Of a stretch of 64,000 nucleotides of DNA, positions 55,820 to 64,000 are shown piece by piece. How positions within the stretch are numbered: position 1 is the stretch's first letter; every line of letters starts with the position of its first letter. A program made the translations under genes and the position numbers. This DNA comes from Clostridiales bacterium (GTDB taxonomy: Bacteria > Bacillota > Clostridia > Lachnospirales > Lachnospiraceae), in assembly GCA_012523775.1 (NCBI GenBank), contig JAAYTK010000066.1, forward strand, positions 1 to 64,000, given 5' to 3'. The notes beneath the pieces were generated by a model. It searched no databases. It was given only the letters and a program-made list of their open reading frames with translations, and had not been told where the DNA came from.

Positions 55820-57820
55820 ATGAAGAACAATAATGTTAAAAGGGATAATAAAGTAAAATTGATGAATGCACCCAATGCCAATTATGCGTTAAGGATTTCT
55901 ATAATCTATTTGATTTTTGGCGGTATATGGGTCTTCCTATCTGATACACTTTTGGAATTTCTTCTGCCTGAGATTGAAAAATACAGATATTTTCAGACAT
56001 TTAAGGCAATAATATTTATTCTTTTTACCACTGTTTTAGTCTATGTTCTTCTAAGGTATCACATTGGACTGTGGCGTATTGAGTATGATAAGAAGGAAAA
56101 AGCTTATCAGGAACTGAAGAGCACACATGCGGAATTGGTAACTCTCGAGTCTGAGCTTATCTATCAAAAGAAGCTGAATGAGAGTATTATCATGGAAGCG
56201 CCAACCATTATTATGACCTGGGATGATACGGGTAAAATCCTATCAATAAATCCTTTTGGTGAAAAGGTTACGGGTTATAAACAGGAAGAACTTTTTATTT
56301 TAGGCTGGGATGCACTTGTTCCCGATGATAGGTACCTGATGGCACGGGATACATATTTTGAAATCAAAAGCAAGGACGGTATGCTTAATTACGACGGCCC
56401 CATAACCACCAAAGACGGGAAAAGGATAGACATCCTTTGGAGCAGTAAGATATTATACCCACAGGCAGGTGAGGGGGGCAATATATATGTGTCCATCGGA
56501 ACGGATATAGAGGAACGTAAAAAGTATGAAGAGCAAATCAAGAATTTAGCCTATTATGACTCACTGACCAAGCTTCCTAACAGGTTTAAGTTTGAGAGGG
56601 AAATAACCAAGTATATAAAAAAGAAAAATAAAGGCTTTATGATAGCTTATATGGATATTGATAATTTTAAGAATATTAATGACTCCATAGGGCATCAGGC
56701 GGGTGATATATTCCTTAAATATTTTGCCGAGACATTAGTCGAGCAGGTAGAAAAAAATGCCTTTGTGGCAAGACTTGGCGGAGATGAATTTGCCGTTTTA
56801 TATGATTGTAATTCCAGGACTGAGATTTTGGATAAGGTTGAGAATCTTCTTGCACACACCAATAGGATATGGTCCTATAATAACAGATTCTTCTATATAT
56901 CAATCAGTGTCGGTATAGTTATGTATCCAGAGCACGGAGACAGTTCATTAGAACTTTTAAAGAATGCCGATATAGCCATGTATGCGTCAAAAAGAGAGGG
57001 AAGAAACAGGATAATCTTCTATCAGGATGATTTGTTGGAGGAGAATACCCGATTTGCGGATATGGCTAATTACCTGCAGGAGGGTATTGACCAGGATCAG
57101 TTTTACTTGGTATACCAGCCGCAATACAGGCTGAGCGACAGAAGCCTAATAGGTATTGAGGCGTTGCTTCGTTGGGAGCATCCAACTGAAGGGTTTATTT
57201 CTCCCGCTGAATTTATTCCCACTGCAGAAAGGACAGGACAGATTTATAGATTGGAGAAAATGGTTATCAGTAAGGCCTTAGAGCAGAAAAAAACATGGGA
57301 GCAGCAGGGCTTTACGGATATCAGTATGTCAATAAATCTATCCACAAGAACTCTTACCAGCGAGATTAATTTCAGCGAATGGGAACAGATTCTGTTAGAT
57401 TATAAAGTGGATTATTCGAAGATTATCATAGAAATTACCGAGACTGCCGATATTATGGAAGTCGATAGTGTTATACAACGATTGAACAGGTTGAAGGAAA
57501 GAGGAATAAGAATTGCTCTTGATGATTTCGGTACAGGATATTCTTCGCTGAATTACCTGAAGAAGCTGCCGATTGATATAATAAAGCTGGACAGAAGCTT
57601 TATTCATGCCATTACAGATGATGGTGTCGATACTCTATTGATTAAGAATATATTAACAATGGCCAAAGATTTAGGATATGAGGTTATCGCAGAGGGAATA
57701 GAGACAAATGAGCAAATGCAGATTTTAGTTAATTATAACTGTGGTGGAGGTCAGGGATTTCTATTAAGCAAACCTCTGTCTGAAGATAATGTCAGCCTTC
57801 TTCTGGAAAAAATCTCATAG
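55820..57820 (+). CDS. PAS-GGDEF-EAL cyclic-di-GMP turnover protein
   Basis: A 666-residue membrane signalling protein: two membrane helices (~26-46 and ~61-82), a coiled coil (~90-120), a PAS domain (~120-235), GGDEF (~250-405) and EAL (~420-660). GGDEF is intact (ARLGGDEFAVLYD), but the RxxD inhibitory site five residues ahead is absent. EAL is intact: IGIEALLRWEHP, EITETAD, LDDFGTGYSSLNYL and AEGIETNEQ. It could both make and break c-di-GMP. ATG 55820 follows GAGGAG by 8 bp; a GTG 10 codons upstream is less likely. Targets may be the two PilZ proteins in this window. Confidence 0.94.
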   Translation: MKNNNVKRDNKVKLMNAPNANYALRISIIYLIFGGIWVFLSDTLLEFLLPEIEKYRYFQTFKAIIFILFTTVLVYVLLRYHIGLWRIEYDKKEKAYQELKSTHAELVTLESELIYQKKLNESIIMEAPTIIMTWDDTGKILSINPFGEKVTGYKQEELFILGWDALVPDDRYLMARDTYFEIKSKDGMLNYDGPITTKDGKRIDILWSSKILYPQAGEGGNIYVSIGTDIEERKKYEEQIKNLAYYDSLTKLPNRFKFEREITKYIKKKNKGFMIAYMDIDNFKNINDSIGHQAGDIFLKYFAETLVEQVEKNAFVARLGGDEFAVLYDCNSRTEILDKVENLLAHTNRIWSYNNRFFYISISVGIVMYPEHGDSSLELLKNADIAMYASKREGRNRIIFYQDDLLEENTRFADMANYLQEGIDQDQFYLVYQPQYRLSDRSLIGIEALLRWEHPTEGFISPAEFIPTAERTGQIYRLEKMVISKALEQKKTWEQQGFTDISMSINLSTRTLTSEINFSEWEQILLDYKVDYSKIIIEITETADIMEVDSVIQRLNRLKERGIRIALDDFGTGYSSLNYLKKLPIDIIKLDRSFIHAITDDGVDTLLIKNILTMAKDLGYEVIAEGIETNEQMQILVNYNCGGGQGFLLSKPLSEDNVSLLLEKIS

Positions 57821-57862
57821 AAGCTATAAAGGACTGGCTGTTCGCTATATAGGAGGTAGACA

Positions 57863-58492
57863 ATGAAGAAAGGCATTATTTTCATAGCTATTGGTATTAT
57901 ACTCTTGGCTGTTGATTTAAGAGTACCTATGGGGGAGGCTTATCCGCCCATAGAAATCATAGAAGATTTAGGAGAATTAATTCAGAACAAGATTATTAAT
58001 AATTTAATCGGAAAACGTCCGATGATAGATCTAATATCCGATGTTTTAGGTTTTGCTTTTCTTTTTATTGGATCCCTGTTTATAATTAAATACGATAAAA
58101 AGATTATTTTGGGTATCTTAATGATACCTATTGCTGTATATTTATATATTACAATAATAAGGCTTCCCTATCATTTTATGCTGCGCGACCTGTACCTAAA
58201 GGCGGCTGGATATCATTTCCTTATGGTAATAATAGAGATACTGACAGAGCTGTTCATTATCAAGGCCGTATTGAATACGGTACAGTGTATTCAGACCAAG
58301 TGGAATGCAAATGAGCTGCTCGTCGGATGGGTATTGGCTATGATAAGCAAGGCGATTTTATCCGGTATTCATTTTTTCTTTGGAAGAGGAGTCTTTTATT
58401 ATATTTATTCTCTGGTTTTAATCGGAGCCACGATATATTATCTGAACAGGCTCTATGTGATAACCAAGTTTAAACTGGAGGGAAATTCATGA
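57863..58492 (+). CDS. Small polytopic membrane protein, unrecognised
   Basis: I do not recognise this 209-residue protein. It is strongly hydrophobic with about six membrane helices (~3-19, ~52-72, ~78-97, ~112-132, ~146-168, ~171-192), and a soluble loop at ~20-48 (VPMGEAYPPIEIIEDLGELI). Its stop codon overlaps the metH start (ATGA), so translation is coupled to MetH synthesis. It could be a B12, folate or amino acid related membrane protein, or simply a neighbour. AGGAGG ribosome site. No function is proposed. Confidence 0.75.
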   Translation: MKKGIIFIAIGIILLAVDLRVPMGEAYPPIEIIEDLGELIQNKIINNLIGKRPMIDLISDVLGFAFLFIGSLFIIKYDKKIILGILMIPIAVYLYITIIRLPYHFMLRDLYLKAAGYHFLMVIIEILTELFIIKAVLNTVQCIQTKWNANELLVGWVLAMISKAILSGIHFFFGRGVFYYIYSLVLIGATIYYLNRLYVITKFKLEGNS

Positions 58493-60945
58493 CAAGGAAA
58501 GAATTTAAAGAGCTTACAGAATCCAAAATAGTAATTCTCGATGGATCCACCGGAGTCAACCTACAGAAACAGGGGATGGCCCCCGGTATATGTCCGGAGA
58601 AGTGGATGGTCGAAAATGATGATATAGTTATAAATCTGCAAAGGGAGTTTTTAGAAGCCGGGACAGATATACTTTTTGCGCCCACCTTTACGGCAAACAG
58701 AGTCAAATTAAGGGAATATGGATTGGAAGATAAGATTTCTTATTATAACAGAGAGTTGGTTAAGCTAAGTAAGAAGGCTATAGATGCATATCGACAGCAA
58801 AGTAAAGACAAAAGAAAGATATATATTGCCGGTGATATTACTATGACAGGTGAGATGGTGGAACCCAACGGTAAGCTGTCATTTGAAGAGCTTGTCAGTA
58901 TTTATAAGGAACAGGTTCAATTTATTTTGTCTGAAGGAGTAGACCTATTTGTAGTAGAGACAATGATGAGCTTACAGGAATGTAGGGCCGCCTTGCTCGC
59001 CGTTCATGAGTTATGCGATCTTCCTGTTATGGTATCCCTGACCTTCCAGGATAATAACCGTACATTATACGGGACTGACCCTGTGACTGCGATTACCGTA
59101 TTACAGTCGATGAGGGCGGATGCAGTGGGAGTAAACTGCTCCGGTGGGCCTGAGAAGATGCATGATATTATTCGCCAGATGAAAGAGGTTGCATGTGTCC
59201 CGCTTATGGCCAAACCAAATGCCGGAATACCATTTCTGAAGGACGAGCAAACGGTGTTCCCAATGGGTCCTGAGGATTTCTCAAAGGAAATGATAAAGCT
59301 GGTGTCAGAGGGAGCCGGTATCGTTGGAGGCTGCTGTGGGACCACCGGTGAACACATAAAATTACTGTATGAAACTGTTAAGGATATGTCAATACCGATG
59401 GTTAATACCACTCAATATAGAGCGCTTACTACCGAAAAAACCACTGTTCCGATTTCAATCGATGGGAGGGTGATGGTAGTCGGTGAGCGGATTAATCCCA
59501 CCGGAAAAAAGGCCTTGCAGGCAAGTCTAAGGGCAGGAGAATTTGAACCGATAGCCAATATGGCACAAGAGCAGATCAGTCAGGGAGCGGACTTTCTGGA
59601 TATCAATGTGGGAATGAGCGGAATTGAAGAGGAAGAGGTAATGCTTGCGGCAATAAAGGAGGTAATCCGTGTCAGTGATGTTCCCCTTGTAATAGATACC
59701 AGCAGTCCTGAGGTTATGGAGGCGGCCTTAAGAATTTATCCGGGCAGAGCGCTTATGAATTCCATTTCCCTGGAGAAGGATAAGATAGATAGACTTCTTC
59801 CCATAGCAAAAAAATACGGTGCTATGATAATTATTCTGCCTTTATCTGATTCGGGTCTTCCGAAGAGCATTGAGGAGAAAAAGCAGATAATTCATGAGAT
59901 AATGGATAAGGCTTATGCCATTGGGCTTACCAAGGAGGATATTATAGTAGATGGCCTCGTAAATACTGTGGGGGCCAATCCAAATGCAGCCATAGAAGCC
60001 TTAGATACTATACGGTATTGTAAATATGAGCTGGGAGTCGCAACAATAATCGGTCTTTCCAATATATCTTTTGGGCTTCCTCAAAGGCAGTATATCAACA
60101 GCAGCTTCTTAGGATTAGCCATACAGGCAGGTCTTACTATGGCTATTGCTAATCCTTCACAGCAGCTTATTATGAATACCGCATTAGCCTCAGATTTACT
60201 ATTGGCTAAGGAAGGGGCAACAGAAAGATATATAAACAATGTAGCTGAGATTAAGATTCAGGGGAAAGAACAGAAAAAGAGCAATGACATAGCGGATACT
60301 GTAGATTTGCCTAGCGGTAAAAAGTCTATCTATGAAGCTGTGATAAAGGGTAACAAGAAGGATATATTAAGATTAATTAAGGAAGAATTGAATATAAATA
60401 ACTCACCGGGCGATATTATAGATACGGCATTAATACCTGCCATTAATGAGGTGGGTAGATTATATGATTCACAGAAGTATTTTCTTCCACAGCTTATTTC
60501 GGGTGCTGAAACAATGAAGATTGCAATCGAGTATCTGGAGCCTATGCTTGCCAAAAACAGAGACAGTTCAGAAAGCAATGGTACAATAGTCATTGCTACG
60601 GTATCCGGTGATATTCACGATATTGGAAAGAATTTAGTAGCATTAATGTTAAAAAACCATGGATATCGAGTGATAGATCTTGGTAAGGACGTATCTACAG
60701 ATGAAATAATCAGAACCGCAAAGGCAGAATCGGCTGATATTATTGCATTGTCAGCATTGATGACTACAACTATGATTGAGATGAAGAAGGTCGTAGAGAA
60801 GGCCAAAGAAGCCGCCCTAAATACAAGGATAATTATCGGAGGTGCGGTTATAACTGCACAGTATGCAGAGGAAATCGGAGCTGACGGTTATGCACCGGAT
60901 GCAGGGGCAGCCGTGGGGTTAGTACGACGCTTAATTAATAATTAA
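58489..60945 (+). CDS. metH: Cobalamin-dependent methionine synthase lacking the reactivation domain
   Basis: An 818-residue MetH that transfers methyl from methyl-THF via B12 to homocysteine. Domains: homocysteine/zinc (~1-300; zinc cysteines in GGCCGTTGEH), pterin-binding (~315-580; VVGERINPTGKKALQ and DINVGMSGIEEEEV), cap (~610-695) and B12-binding (~700-818). DIHDIGKN carries the axial histidine at 710. The ~330-residue AdoMet reactivation domain of the long enzymes is missing; the gene ends soon after the B12 domain. A separate reactivator is therefore needed (see 29465). Confidence 0.95.
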   Translation: MTRKEFKELTESKIVILDGSTGVNLQKQGMAPGICPEKWMVENDDIVINLQREFLEAGTDILFAPTFTANRVKLREYGLEDKISYYNRELVKLSKKAIDAYRQQSKDKRKIYIAGDITMTGEMVEPNGKLSFEELVSIYKEQVQFILSEGVDLFVVETMMSLQECRAALLAVHELCDLPVMVSLTFQDNNRTLYGTDPVTAITVLQSMRADAVGVNCSGGPEKMHDIIRQMKEVACVPLMAKPNAGIPFLKDEQTVFPMGPEDFSKEMIKLVSEGAGIVGGCCGTTGEHIKLLYETVKDMSIPMVNTTQYRALTTEKTTVPISIDGRVMVVGERINPTGKKALQASLRAGEFEPIANMAQEQISQGADFLDINVGMSGIEEEEVMLAAIKEVIRVSDVPLVIDTSSPEVMEAALRIYPGRALMNSISLEKDKIDRLLPIAKKYGAMIIILPLSDSGLPKSIEEKKQIIHEIMDKAYAIGLTKEDIIVDGLVNTVGANPNAAIEALDTIRYCKYELGVATIIGLSNISFGLPQRQYINSSFLGLAIQAGLTMAIANPSQQLIMNTALASDLLLAKEGATERYINNVAEIKIQGKEQKKSNDIADTVDLPSGKKSIYEAVIKGNKKDILRLIKEELNINNSPGDIIDTALIPAINEVGRLYDSQKYFLPQLISGAETMKIAIEYLEPMLAKNRDSSESNGTIVIATVSGDIHDIGKNLVALMLKNHGYRVIDLGKDVSTDEIIRTAKAESADIIALSALMTTTMIEMKKVVEKAKEAALNTRIIIGGAVITAQYAEEIGADGYAPDAGAAVGLVRRLINN

Positions 60946-60983
60946 TCCGATGACCACGTTATATTTAGCCAGGAGGTATTAGA

Positions 60984-61922
60984 ATGAGTACCAGTGTGGA
61001 TGTTATTATTCCCGTATATAATCCCGACAATAAACTGTTTCAGCTTCTTTTAAGGTTGGAGAAACAGACTATAAGGCCGAAGAATATTCTTATTTTTCAG
61101 ACTGTAGATGCCAGTAATGAAATAGAGCCTATTAAGATTCCTGAGAATATGAGCATTAGCCTTAATATTTATTATGTGAATAAAAATGATTTTGACCATG
61201 GAGGCACCCGAAGGTTTGGTGCTTCCCAATCAAAAGCAGATATACTTATATATATGACACAGGATGCGATACCTGCAGATAAGTATCTTATCGAAAGGCT
61301 TATCCAGCCATATAAGGATTCACAGGTATCTGCCACATATGGAAGACAGCTTGCCAATTCCAAGGCAGATATAATCGAACGCTATACGAGACAATTTAAT
61401 TATCCCGATGAAAGTCATACTAAATCAATAAAAGATATTGAGACTTTGGGAATAAAGGCATTCTTTTGCTCAAACGTATGTGCTTCCTATAGAAGAGATA
61501 TATATGAGAAACTGGGCGGTTTCGTAGAGCGAACAATATTTAATGAGGATATGATTATGGCATATACCATGATTAAGGCCGGCTATAAGATATCATATAA
61601 GGCCGATGCAAGGGTGATACACTCCCATAATTATTCGTATCTTCAGCAGTTTTCAAGGAATTTTGATTTAGGGGTATCCCATAGGCAGTATGCCGATATA
61701 TTTCTGGGCGTGAGCTCCGAATCAGAGGGAATCAGGCTTGTTAAGGACACCCTGGGATATCTGATGGAACAAAAGGAATATTTATTAATACCGGACTTAA
61801 TCATAAGCTCTGGATTCAAATACCTGGGTTACAAATTAGGTGTAAATTATGATAAGCTGCCTAAGAACATGGTCTTGCATTGCTCAATGAATAAGGGCTA
61901 CTGGAAAGACGGGGTCAGATAA
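60984..61922 (+). CDS. Family 2 glycosyltransferase (rhamnosyltransferase-like)
   Basis: A 312-residue GT-A fold glycosyltransferase. SVDVIIPVYNPDNKLF is the start; DFDHGGTRRFGASQSKADIL and YMTQDAIPAD form the nucleotide-sugar site, with QDA in the place of DxD. NEDMIMAYTMIKAGYKISY (~195-213) is a conserved acceptor-side stretch with ED. Such enzymes add rhamnose-like sugars to cell-surface glycans. No membrane segment. Starts 38 bp after metH; AGGAGG ribosome site. Next gene is another GT2. Confidence 0.9.
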   Translation: MSTSVDVIIPVYNPDNKLFQLLLRLEKQTIRPKNILIFQTVDASNEIEPIKIPENMSISLNIYYVNKNDFDHGGTRRFGASQSKADILIYMTQDAIPADKYLIERLIQPYKDSQVSATYGRQLANSKADIIERYTRQFNYPDESHTKSIKDIETLGIKAFFCSNVCASYRRDIYEKLGGFVERTIFNEDMIMAYTMIKAGYKISYKADARVIHSHNYSYLQQFSRNFDLGVSHRQYADIFLGVSSESEGIRLVKDTLGYLMEQKEYLLIPDLIISSGFKYLGYKLGVNYDKLPKNMVLHCSMNKGYWKDGVR

Positions 61923-61946
61923 AAATCTTTATTAGGAGAATATGAG

Positions 61947-62876
61947 ATGGCTATGGTTACTATTGTAATGACAACCTATAACGGCGAAAAATACCTGAAG
62001 GAGCAAATCGAATCGATTCTTACCTCTACCTATAAGGATTTCGTGCTTTATATTGTTGATGACGGGTCACAGGATAACACCATGAAGATATTAGAGAATT
62101 ATAGGGAGAGATATCCCGACAAGATAAATATTTATCAGAACGAAGCCAATCTGGGGGTTACCTTGAATTACTTAAATGCCATATGCAGGACCACATCTGA
62201 CTATATCATGCTATGCGACCAGGATGATGTATGGAAAAAAGATAAAATAGCCAGAACTCTCAAAAGAATAAGGCAGATTGAGGTTCAATTTGGCAAAGAG
62301 CTTCCGATAGCCGTGTTTACAGATGCCAATGTTGTTGATGAACAGCTAAACATAATAAATGAATCGTTTTTTAGATCGGGGAGGCTTAATCCTTTGCGAG
62401 TTGATCTTCCTCATTTACTGATGGAAAACAAGCTAATTGGCTGCACCGTTATGATAAATCAGGCTGTACGCCGTATTCTGCAAGGTAGCAGCCTCCCTCA
62501 AAACGCCAGATTTCATGATGGGTGGCTGGGGCTAATAGCAGCGGCTTTCGGAAAGATTAGTTTTATTAAAGAGCCTACTATCCTATATAGGCAGCATGAA
62601 AATAACATAGTCGGAGATAAGGGCTTTATTTCATATATAGCGAGTCGTGTCTGTAATCTCAGAAGGCAGAAGGAAGCCTTAAAGGCTCTTTACCTGCAGG
62701 CGGAGGAATTTGCAAGGCTATATAATAATTTATTGGATAATCAGAGGCTGGAGACAATAGTCAGATTCTCAAAACTTAATAAAGAAAATTTTATAAAAAG
62801 AAGAATAACCCTTATAAAATATGGATATCTTAAATCAGGAATTATCCGTAATATTGGATTGATTCTTATAGTATAG
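61947..62876 (+). CDS. Family 2 glycosyltransferase
   Basis: A 309-residue GT-A enzyme: VTIVMTTYNGEKYLKEQIES, then LYIVDDGSQDNT (UDP-sugar site), MLCDQDDVWKKDKI as the DxD-like QDD motif (~90-103) and HDGWLGLIAAAFG (~190-202). Closely follows the other GT2 gene, 24 bp away, so both probably build one surface polysaccharide. ATG 61947 is used here; an ATG two codons later is also possible. Sugar donor unknown; rhamnose transfer is a common role of this subgroup. Confidence 0.9.
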   Translation: MAMVTIVMTTYNGEKYLKEQIESILTSTYKDFVLYIVDDGSQDNTMKILENYRERYPDKINIYQNEANLGVTLNYLNAICRTTSDYIMLCDQDDVWKKDKIARTLKRIRQIEVQFGKELPIAVFTDANVVDEQLNIINESFFRSGRLNPLRVDLPHLLMENKLIGCTVMINQAVRRILQGSSLPQNARFHDGWLGLIAAAFGKISFIKEPTILYRQHENNIVGDKGFISYIASRVCNLRRQKEALKALYLQAEEFARLYNNLLDNQRLETIVRFSKLNKENFIKRRITLIKYGYLKSGIIRNIGLILIV

Positions 62877-62883
62877 CAGATAC

Positions 62884-62912
62884 TTGACAAACCGGACTGT
62901 AGTTGTTACAAT
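62884..62912 (+). promoter_or_regulatory. Promoter of ilvN-ilvC (TTGACA-17-TACAAT)
   Basis: TTGACA at 62884-62889 and TACAAT at 62907-62912 with a 17-bp spacer form a near-consensus promoter that starts the branched-chain amino acid genes. Confidence 0.8.
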
Positions 62913-62951
62913 ATCATACAATTAAAAATATTTATTTTTATACAGCAGAAC

Positions 62952-63021
62952 TAGCCCCTAGACAGTTGTACTGTGGTGTCGGGGCTATTATTATAAGAAA
63001 CTTATACACCTGACTGTATAA
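62952..63021 (+). promoter_or_regulatory. Structured ilv leader with two hairpins
   Basis: TAGCCCC (62952-62958) pairs with GGGGCTA (62981-62987), with an inner ACAGT/ACTGT stem (62962-62966, 62970-62974). A second hairpin TTATACA/TGTATAA is at 63002-63021. The leader lies between promoter and ilvN. No T-box motif is present. It could be an attenuator or a riboregulated leader; there is no clear T tract after either hairpin. Confidence 0.45.
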
Positions 63022-63046
63022 AGATACATAAGGGAAGGAGAATGCT

Positions 63047-63550
63047 ATGAAACGAATGGTGTTGTCAATTCTGGTAGATAATACAGCCGGAGTATTAAGC
63101 CGTGTATCGGGTTTGTTCAGCAGAAGAGGATATAATATTGACAGCTTAACTGTTGGAGAAACTCAGGATCCTGCGATATCAAGAATGACGGTAATGGTAC
63201 ACGGGGACGACCAGATACTTGAGCAAATCAGAAAACAGCTGCAAAAACTGGAGGATGTTATCGAAATTAAGGAGCTGGAAAGCGGAGAATCAGTTACGAG
63301 AGAATTGATTTTGGTTAAAGTGAGCGCAAACGGGAAGGACCGTCAGGCGATTATATCCACTGCGGATATATTCAGAGCAAAGATAGTGGATGTTGCCCTT
63401 GATTCGCTTATGATCGAGCTCACAGGAAATCAAAGTAAAATAGATGCATTCATTAAATTATTGGAGCCCTTTACGATAATGGAACTGGTACGTACAGGTA
63501 TTACCGGACTTACAAGAGGATCGGGAGATATAGCAGATTATATTGATTAG
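63047..63550 (+). CDS. ilvN: Acetolactate synthase small (regulatory) subunit
   Basis: A 167-residue ACT-domain subunit that gives valine feedback control to acetolactate synthase. VLSILVDNTAGVLSRVSGLFSRRGYNIDSLTVG (first ~35 residues, shown here as VDNTAGVLSRVSGLFSRRGY) is the ACT domain; GLTRGSGDIADYID is the usual C-terminus. The catalytic subunit ilvB is not adjacent in this window. AAGGAG ribosome site. Start of the ilv operon with ilvC. Confidence 0.96.
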   Translation: MKRMVLSILVDNTAGVLSRVSGLFSRRGYNIDSLTVGETQDPAISRMTVMVHGDDQILEQIRKQLQKLEDVIEIKELESGESVTRELILVKVSANGKDRQAIISTADIFRAKIVDVALDSLMIELTGNQSKIDAFIKLLEPFTIMELVRTGITGLTRGSGDIADYID

Positions 63551-63608
63551 TTAAGGTACCAGGTACCAAATAAGTGTCTGGAAACGAAATATAAAATGGA
63601 GGATATGA

Positions 63609-64000
<392 letters not shown>

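Overview
The window reads as chromosomal DNA of an anaerobic, low-GC Firmicute, most likely a motile, carbohydrate-using member of the Clostridia (Lachnospiraceae-like). This rests on strong AGGAGG-type ribosome sites, TTG starts, pyruvate formate-lyase with its activase, GatCAB, a cysteine T-box, mini-ribonuclease III, LCP and LTA-synthase-like envelope proteins, and ABC sugar permeases without a local ATPase. Genes are dense on both strands. I see no tRNA, rRNA, IS element, phage gene or CRISPR array. The family assignment of the organism is inference. Layout, 1-13 kb: a DeoR repressor and an EamA permease, RidA, a manganese-type superoxide dismutase, a secreted four-repeat Ig-like (Big2) protein, a rubrerythrin-like protein with an eroded diiron site, a CotH-like / VTC-domain / DUF4956 cassette, then an AraC regulator facing a sugar ABC importer (two permeases and a lipoprotein) and a small heat-shock protein. 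13-26 kb: lipid kinase, LCP protein, PilZ protein, dapF, an S66 peptidase homologue, an LTA-synthase-like sulfatase, gatCAB, a second PilZ protein and a FliK-like protein. 26-31 kb: pflB-pflA, then a 2Fe-2S/ASKHA corrinoid-activator-type protein and ispF. 31.5-38.7 kb: a cysteine T-box leader, cysE-cysS-mrnC, and a 1309-residue secreted nucleotidase/cyclic phosphodiesterase with Ig-like repeats. 38.8-46.3 kb: NUDIX, DUF4349 lipoprotein, MATE exporter, the nucleoside-salvage operon deoD-deoC-cdd, glyA and DegV. 46.4-55.7 kb: topB, nagB with a left-handed beta-helix protein, a NifU-like scaffold paired with a GGGtGRT-family protein, and three Gfo/Idh/MocA oxidoreductases in a row. 55.8-64 kb: a PAS-GGDEF-EAL protein, a membrane protein overlapping a B12-dependent metH that lacks the reactivation domain, two family-2 glycosyltransferases, and the start of a branched-chain amino acid operon (ilvN, ilvC cut by the window edge). 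Functional links: one-carbon and sulfur metabolism is well represented (glyA, metH, the corrinoid activator-like gene, cysE/cysS). The MetH protein has no SAM-binding reactivation module, and the ASKHA protein at 29.5 kb is a candidate to fill that role. Cyclic-di-GMP signalling appears as two PilZ receptors and one GGDEF-EAL protein, with the FliK-like gene as the only flagellar hint. The best leads for undescribed biology are the NifU-like/GGGtGRT pair, the CotH-like/VTC/DUF4956 cassette with an altered CotH motif, and a palindrome, ATTGTAAACAAT, found upstream of both superoxide dismutase and pyruvate formate-lyase. No database search was possible. Family names come from motif recognition by eye.
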